DNA of 10,121 nucleotides from Eshraghiella sp050874365. Lineage in GTDB: Bacteria > Bacillota > Clostridia > Lachnospirales > Lachnospiraceae. Below the pieces are notes generated by a model. The model did no database searches. It was given only the letters and a program-made list of their open reading frames with translations, and was not told the DNA's origin. Made by a program: the position numbers and the translations under genes. Where the stretch lies: positions 1-10,121 of the forward strand of contig JBNMKN010000068.1 in NCBI GenBank assembly GCA_050874365.1, written 5' to 3'. Below are positions 6,909-10,121 of the stretch, piece by piece; position 1 is the stretch's first letter; every line of letters begins with the position of its first letter.

Positions 6909-7283
6909 TCTACCTAAACAGTTTGGAATGGTAGAAAAAGTAGAGAAATTCATACCATGGAAAATCAAATTTCTACCCAAACGGTCGGGATAAGCAGAAA
7001 AGGTAGAGAAATCCACATTAGGAAAAATCAAAACTCTACCTAAACGACTGGAAAGGCGAAGAAAGGTAGAAAAGTCCACACCAACTCACAAAAAATCTCT
7101 ACCCAAGTGAACAAAATGAGCGAAAAAGGTAGAAAAATCTACAACATGGAAAAACAAAACTCTACCCAAACGACTGGAAAGGCGAAGAAAGGTAGAAAAG
7201 TCCACACCGGTTCACAAAAAATCTCTACCCAAGTGAACAAGATGAGCAAAAAAAGGTAGAATCCCACAACAGAAGAACCAAAT
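6909..7283. repeat. Tandem array of six degenerate 63-bp units
   Basis: Units begin with TCTACC at 6909, 6972, 7035, 7098, 7161 and 7224. The first five are exactly 63 bp; the sixth carries a +1 and later losses and is 60 bp. Shared elements are TCTACCYAA at the unit start, (A)GGTAGARAA near positions 30-40, TCCACA near 40-46 in most, and an A-rich end. Units 3 and 5 agree at 59 of 63 positions, and units 4 and 6 are close in their first half, so there is also a 126-bp period. The plus strand is strongly A-biased (unit 5 has 28 A and 8 T). The array fills the gap between the convergent 89-residue gene and prs. Positions 6854-6908 show nothing else. Its role is unknown. Confidence 0.92.
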
Positions 7284-7350
7284 TCCCTCCTAAAGCAGCG
7301 GGGAAAAGCAAAAAAACAGCGGGGTGTCCACAAATGTGGACATCCCGCTG
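7284..7350. repeat. Degenerate seventh repeat copy merging with the prs terminator
   Basis: After the sixth unit, TCCCTCCTAAAGCAGCGGGG recalls the unit start TCTACCTAAACGACTGGAAA. GTCCACA at 7326-7332 lies exactly 126 bases from GTCCACA at 7200-7206, and that lies 126 bases from the copy at 7074-7080. CAGCGGGG occurs twice (7295-7302 and 7317-7324). The right part of this copy forms the terminator stem. Homology is suggested by phase as much as by identity, so this is moderately supported. Confidence 0.5.
7310..7350 (-). terminator. Intrinsic terminator of prs
   Basis: A 16-bp inverted repeat pairs 7317-7332 (CAGCGGGGTGTCCACA) with 7335-7350, with one G-T pair and a tiny loop that opens to about four bases. 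Read on the minus strand the stem is followed at once by seven T residues (A at 7310-7316 on the plus strand). It lies 44 bases after the prs stop. In the plus direction there is no adjacent T run (TTTTTT comes about 15 bases later), so it is a good prs terminator but a doubtful one for the convergent operon. Confidence 0.93.
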
Positions 7351-7394
7351 CGTATAAGAGGAGACTTTTTTAACAATTCCTTTTAATATCAGCT

Positions 7395-8576
7395 TTATCT
7401 CAAATGGTTTGCCTTATTGTAGTCATCCACCATCTTCTGGATTCTGTTGGTTGGGTCCATAAGACCTGCGATTGATACATCGTGATTGATTGAATCAATG
7501 ATTGTACCGAGGAAAGCAGTCATATCGGCTTCGTAGTAGTAAGGCTTTGCTTTAAGCTCAGGAGTCTGATATGTAAGGTTAGTGGTGATTACACCATGGA
7601 AATAACCATTGTTGTAGAAGTCATCAAATTTTTCAAGACCGTCTGTGAAAAGACCGAAGGTTGTACAGATAAATACACGTTTGGCTTTTCTTTCTTTTAA
7701 TTCCCTGGCAGTATCAAGCATGCTTTCACCGGAAGAAATCATATCGTCCATGATAATAACGTCTTTGCCTTCAACATTATCACCGAGGAACTCATGGGCA
7801 ACGATAGGATTACGTCCGTTGACAACCTTTGAATAGTCACGGCGCTTATAGAACATACCCATGTCAACACCGAGAACGTTTGAAAAATATACGGCTCTGT
7901 GCATAGCTCCCTCGTCAGGAGATATAATCATAAGGTGCTCGTTATCAATTTTAATATCGTTGTTCTTCTCAAGAAGAGCTTTGATGAACTGGAACGGAGG
8001 AAGGAAATTATCAAATCCGTTAAGTGGAATTGAGTTATCAATTCTTGGGTCGTGAGCATCAAATGTAATAATATTGTTGACACCGTAGCTGACAAGTTCG
8101 TTAAGTGCAAGAGAAGAATCAAGGGATTCAAGTTTGGTTCTCTTGTGCTGTCTGCTTTCATATAAGAATGGTAAGATTACCGTAATTCTCTTTGCAAAAG
8201 CCGAAGAAGCGGCAATCACACGTTTTAAATCCTGAAAGTGGTTGTCAGGAGACATATAATTGGTCTCACCGCATACGGAATAAGTCATGGAATGGTTCAT
8301 AACATCTGTCATGATAAAAAGGTCGGCACCACGGATTGATGATTTAACCATACCCTTTGATTCACCGGAACCGAATCTTGGACATTCTGCCCTTACAAGG
8401 TATGAATCCTCCTCATATCCCTTAAATGCTATATTGGCTTTATCGGCGTGATCCCTTGTACGACGCAGGTTAGCGATGTATTTGTCAACGCCTGCACCAA
8501 GCTCTTTGCAGCTATCCATTACAATAAGCTTAAGGGGACCTACGGGGATTGTATTGTCAAAAATATTATTACTCAT
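7395..8576 (-). CDS. prs: Ribose-phosphate pyrophosphokinase (PRPP synthetase), long variant
   Basis: This enzyme makes PRPP from ribose 5-phosphate and ATP for purine, pyrimidine, NAD, histidine and tryptophan synthesis. The protein has 393 residues against about 315 for the classical form. Recognisable elements are SRQHKR (141-146, in place of ARQDRK), ITFDAHDPRIDNS (170-182, containing the conserved His175), YKRRDYS (243-249, catalytic loop) and the PRPP-binding loop DVIIMDDMISSGES (272-285). The extra length comes from an N-terminal extension of about 60 residues, insertions around the centre, and a C-terminal tail. The usual REPI after the ARQDRK box is replaced by LESLDSS, so nucleotide handling or allostery may differ. 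The start follows AAGGAGGA (8581-8588 on the complement). It is transcribed alone from a strong promoter and ends at the hairpin at 7310-7350. Confidence 0.92.
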   Translation of the reverse strand: MSNNIFDNTIPVGPLKLIVMDSCKELGAGVDKYIANLRRTRDHADKANIAFKGYEEDSYLVRAECPRFGSGESKGMVKSSIRGADLFIMTDVMNHSMTYSVCGETNYMSPDNHFQDLKRVIAASSAFAKRITVILPFLYESRQHKRTKLESLDSSLALNELVSYGVNNIITFDAHDPRIDNSIPLNGFDNFLPPFQFIKALLEKNNDIKIDNEHLMIISPDEGAMHRAVYFSNVLGVDMGMFYKRRDYSKVVNGRNPIVAHEFLGDNVEGKDVIIMDDMISSGESMLDTARELKERKAKRVFICTTFGLFTDGLEKFDDFYNNGYFHGVITTNLTYQTPELKAKPYYYEADMTAFLGTIIDSINHDVSIAGLMDPTNRIQKMVDDYNKANHLR

Positions 8577-8605
8577 AATATCCTCCTTCTAAATTTGTCA
8601 CTAAT

Positions 8606-8634
8606 AGTATAAATATCAATGAAAACATCGTCAA
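8606..8634 (-). promoter_or_regulatory. Sigma-A promoter of prs
   Basis: On the minus strand TTGACG (complement of 8629-8634) is followed after exactly 17 bases by TATACT (complement of 8606-8611). This gives a leader of about 20 bases ahead of the strong AAGGAGGA ribosome binding site at 8581-8588. Both boxes differ from consensus by only one base. Confidence 0.85.
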
Positions 8635-8641
8635 GTGAATC

Positions 8642-8670
8642 TTTACAAAGAGGAGAAATGTTGATATGAT
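8642..8670 (+). promoter_or_regulatory. Extended -10 sigma-A promoter of der
   Basis: TTTACA at 8642-8647, a 17-base spacer, then TATGAT at 8665-8670. A TG at 8662-8663, one base before the -10 box, makes it an extended -10 promoter. The start point would be near 8677, giving a leader of about 45 bases. Its -35 box lies only seven bases from the -35 of the divergent prs promoter. Confidence 0.82.
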
Positions 8671-8707
8671 ATTTTAGTTAGAGAATATCTAAAAAATATA
8701 AAGATAT

Positions 8708-8711
8708 GGAG
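8708..8711 (+). promoter_or_regulatory. Ribosome binding site deciding the der start
   Basis: GGAG at 8708-8711 is nine bases before ATG 8721, after which the canonical SKPVVAIVGRPNVGKST begins. The in-frame ATG at 8706 is preceded only by A/T-rich sequence without a Shine-Dalgarno match, so 8721 is preferred. Confidence 0.6.
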
Positions 8712-8720
8712 TATGTTGCT

Positions 8721-10046
8721 ATGAGCAAACCGGTAGTAGCCATCGTTGGAAGACCTAATGTAGGTAAATCAACGCTTTTTAACGCTTTGGCAGGCGAACA
8801 GATTTCAATAGTTAAAGATACGCCAGGAGTAACAAGAGACAGAATTTATGCGGATGTTACATGGCTGAATTATAATTTTACACTGATTGATACAGGTGGT
8901 ATTGAACCTGAATCAAAGGATATTATTTTGTCACAGATGAGAGAACAGGCTGAGATTGCCATTGCATCGGCAGATGTTATTATTTTTATGGTGGATGTAA
9001 GACAGGGACTTGTGGATTCGGATTCCAAAGTAGCCAATATGTTAAGACGTTCAGGTAAGCCGGTTATTCTAGTTGTCAATAAAGTGGACAGCTTCCAGAA
9101 GATGATGGCGGATGTTTACGAATTTTATAATCTGGGAATCGGTGATCCCGTACCTATTTCTTCTGTGGGCAAATTGGGAATCGGCGATATGCTTGATGAG
9201 GTTGTTAAGCATTTTCCTGAAAGTTCGGCAGAGGATGAAGAGGATGAAAGACCACGAATCGCAATTGTAGGTAAGCCTAATGTAGGTAAATCCTCTATTA
9301 TTAATAAAATAGTCGGTGAAAGCAGGGTTATTGTATCCGATATAGCAGGAACAACAAGAGATGCCATTGATACGGACATTACTTACAACGGTAATGAATA
9401 TGTATTTATTGATACGGCGGGATTAAGACGTAAGAATAAGATAAAAGAAGAACTTGAAAGATACAGTATCATAAGAACCGTAACGGCGGTTGAAAGGGCG
9501 GACGTTGTACTTGTTGTAATTGATGCGACAGAAGGCGTTACAGAGCAGGATGCCAAGATTGCGGGAATTGCACACGAAAGAGGCAAAGGAATAATTGTTG
9601 TTGTAAATAAATGGGATGCCATTGAAAAGAATGACAAGACCATATACGAACACACCAACAGAATTAAGGACATACTTTCGTTTATGCCGTATGCGGAGAT
9701 ACTTTTTATATCTGCCAAGACAGGACAGAGAGTGGGTAAAATATTCAATACTATTGATATGGTAATTGAGAACCAGAATTTAAGGATTCAGACAGGTGTT
9801 CTTAATGAAATTTTATCAGAAGCGGTTGCAATGCAGCAGCCACCTTCAGATAAGGGTAAGAGACTTAAGATTTTCTATATGACACAGGTAAGTGTTAAAC
9901 CGCCTACATTTGTCATATTTGTTAATAATAAAGAACTTATGCACTTCTCATATACACGTTACCTTGAGAATAAGATAAGAGATACTTTTGGCTTCAGAGG
10001 TACGGCTTTAAGATTTATTATCAGGGAACGCGGAGAAAAAGAATAG
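8721..10046 (+). CDS. der: Ribosome biogenesis GTPase Der (EngA)
   Basis: Der is an essential GTPase with two tandem G domains and a KH-like C-terminal domain, acting in 50S subunit assembly. The 441-residue length is standard. First G domain: GRPNVGKST at 10-18, DTGG at 57-60, NKVD at 120-123. An acidic linker (SSAEDEEDERP, about 168-178) follows. Second G domain: GKPNVGKSS at 184-192, DTAG at 231-234, NKWD at 296-299, with SAKTGQ at 331-336. The C-terminal domain (about 350-441) ends in FGFRGTALRFIIRERG, typical of the family. It has its own extended -10 promoter. Only 26 bases without a terminator separate it from gpsA, so the two are cotranscribed, as in B. subtilis. Confidence 0.98.
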   Translation: MSKPVVAIVGRPNVGKSTLFNALAGEQISIVKDTPGVTRDRIYADVTWLNYNFTLIDTGGIEPESKDIILSQMREQAEIAIASADVIIFMVDVRQGLVDSDSKVANMLRRSGKPVILVVNKVDSFQKMMADVYEFYNLGIGDPVPISSVGKLGIGDMLDEVVKHFPESSAEDEEDERPRIAIVGKPNVGKSSIINKIVGESRVIVSDIAGTTRDAIDTDITYNGNEYVFIDTAGLRRKNKIKEELERYSIIRTVTAVERADVVLVVIDATEGVTEQDAKIAGIAHERGKGIIVVVNKWDAIEKNDKTIYEHTNRIKDILSFMPYAEILFISAKTGQRVGKIFNTIDMVIENQNLRIQTGVLNEILSEAVAMQQPPSDKGKRLKIFYMTQVSVKPPTFVIFVNNKELMHFSYTRYLENKIRDTFGFRGTALRFIIRERGEKE

Positions 10047-10072
10047 AATTATAATTATTGGAGGATTTTGAT

Positions 10073-10121
10073 ATGGCAAATGTTGGAATAATGGGTGCCG
10101 GAGGATGGGCACTCGGATTAG
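10073..10121 (+). CDS. gpsA: Start of NAD(P)H-dependent glycerol-3-phosphate dehydrogenase (3' end outside window)
   Basis: Only the first 16 codons are present. They read MANVGIMGAGGWALGL, a Rossmann-type GxGxxG-like dinucleotide-binding start that resembles the GpsA N-terminus (VxGAGxWGTALA pattern). GpsA reduces dihydroxyacetone phosphate to sn-glycerol 3-phosphate for phospholipid synthesis. GGAGGA at 10060-10065 is a strong ribosome binding site. The position right after der is the same as in B. subtilis, which is the main support, because 16 residues alone could fit other dehydrogenases. Confidence 0.72.
   Translation, partial: MANVGIMGAGGWALGL

Noticed and set aside
6909..7283. CRISPR array
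   Set aside because: There is no constant repeat of 25-37 bp with unique spacers; whole units are related along their length, and no cas genes are present.
6909..7283. Integron-type attC sites suggested by paired inverted hexamers
   Set aside because: The RYYYAAC/GTTRRRY core pairs and a cassette structure are absent, and no integrase is seen.
6888..7333. Two minus-strand open frames of about 63 codons in the repeat region (6888-7079 and 7139-7333) with 21-residue repeats
   Set aside because: The 63-bp period is a multiple of three, so any open frame repeats automatically. The two frames read the repeat in different phases, lack ribosome binding sites and are aromatic-rich nonsense.
6909..7350. 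DnaA-box cluster or replication origin, because TCCACA recurs
   Set aside because: The full TTATCCACA box does not occur in the units, and no dnaA, dnaN or unwinding region is nearby.
7645..8055. Plus-strand frames opposite prs (7645-7836, 7861-8055)
   Set aside because: They are antisense shadows of a well-supported conserved gene and have no family match or start signal.
8646..8669. Tiny reading frame starting at ATG 8658 behind an AGAGGAG site
   Set aside because: It stops after three codons and lies between the -35 and -10 boxes of the der promoter, so it is not transcribed from it.
8678..8707. Dyads in the der leader (TTAGA/TCTAA at 8678-8692; ATATCT/AGATAT at 8685-8707)
   Set aside because: Short AT-only complementarity is expected by chance in such DNA; there is no evidence for an operator or riboswitch.

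Overview
The window looks like a housekeeping stretch of an AT-rich Firmicutes chromosome, most likely a Clostridia member of the Lachnospiraceae type. The reasons are: strong AGGAGG-type ribosome binding sites and sigma-A-like promoters; the order rplS - lepB - rbgA - rnhB - FliK-like gene - FlhB-tail-like gene, which parallels the Bacillus subtilis rplS-ylqF-rnhB-ylqG-ylqH block; der followed directly by gpsA; a long (393-residue) PRPP synthetase variant; and a C_GCAxxG_C_C redox-type protein. The family-level placement is inference from protein similarity recalled without a search.

Layout. Positions 2-475 hold the 3' end of pncB (NAD salvage). A leader with a possible promoter follows, then rplS (L19), closed by a strong intrinsic terminator at 964-1000. 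Just behind it starts a long, tightly packed plus-strand operon (1023-6853): lepB, rbgA, rnhB, a FliK-like gene (ylqG), an FlhB C-terminal-domain-like gene (ylqH), a YraN-type nuclease-fold gene, pgeF, a C_GCAxxG_C_C gene and an 89-residue gene of unknown function. Most junctions overlap by 1 to about 14 bases or lie within a few bases, which suggests translational coupling. The next gene is convergent: prs on the minus strand (7395-8576). The 541-bp convergent gap carries a degenerate 63-bp tandem repeat array (6909-7283) that runs into the prs terminator (7310-7350). From a compact divergent promoter region (8581-8670) prs is read leftwards and der (8721-10046) rightwards. gpsA begins at 10073 and runs off the window.

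Functionally the genes centre on ribosome assembly (L19, RbgA, Der), protein export and envelope (LepB, PgeF, GpsA), RNA/DNA maintenance (RNase HII, YraN) and PRPP/NAD metabolism (Prs makes the PRPP that PncB consumes). I see no CRISPR, transposase, phage gene, tRNA, rRNA or defence system.

The points that merit a second look are the in-phase 63-bp repeat array and its merger with the prs terminator, a signal peptidase whose usual catalytic lysine position is an arginine, and the FliK-like/FlhB-tail-like gene pair sitting outside any visible flagellar cluster.
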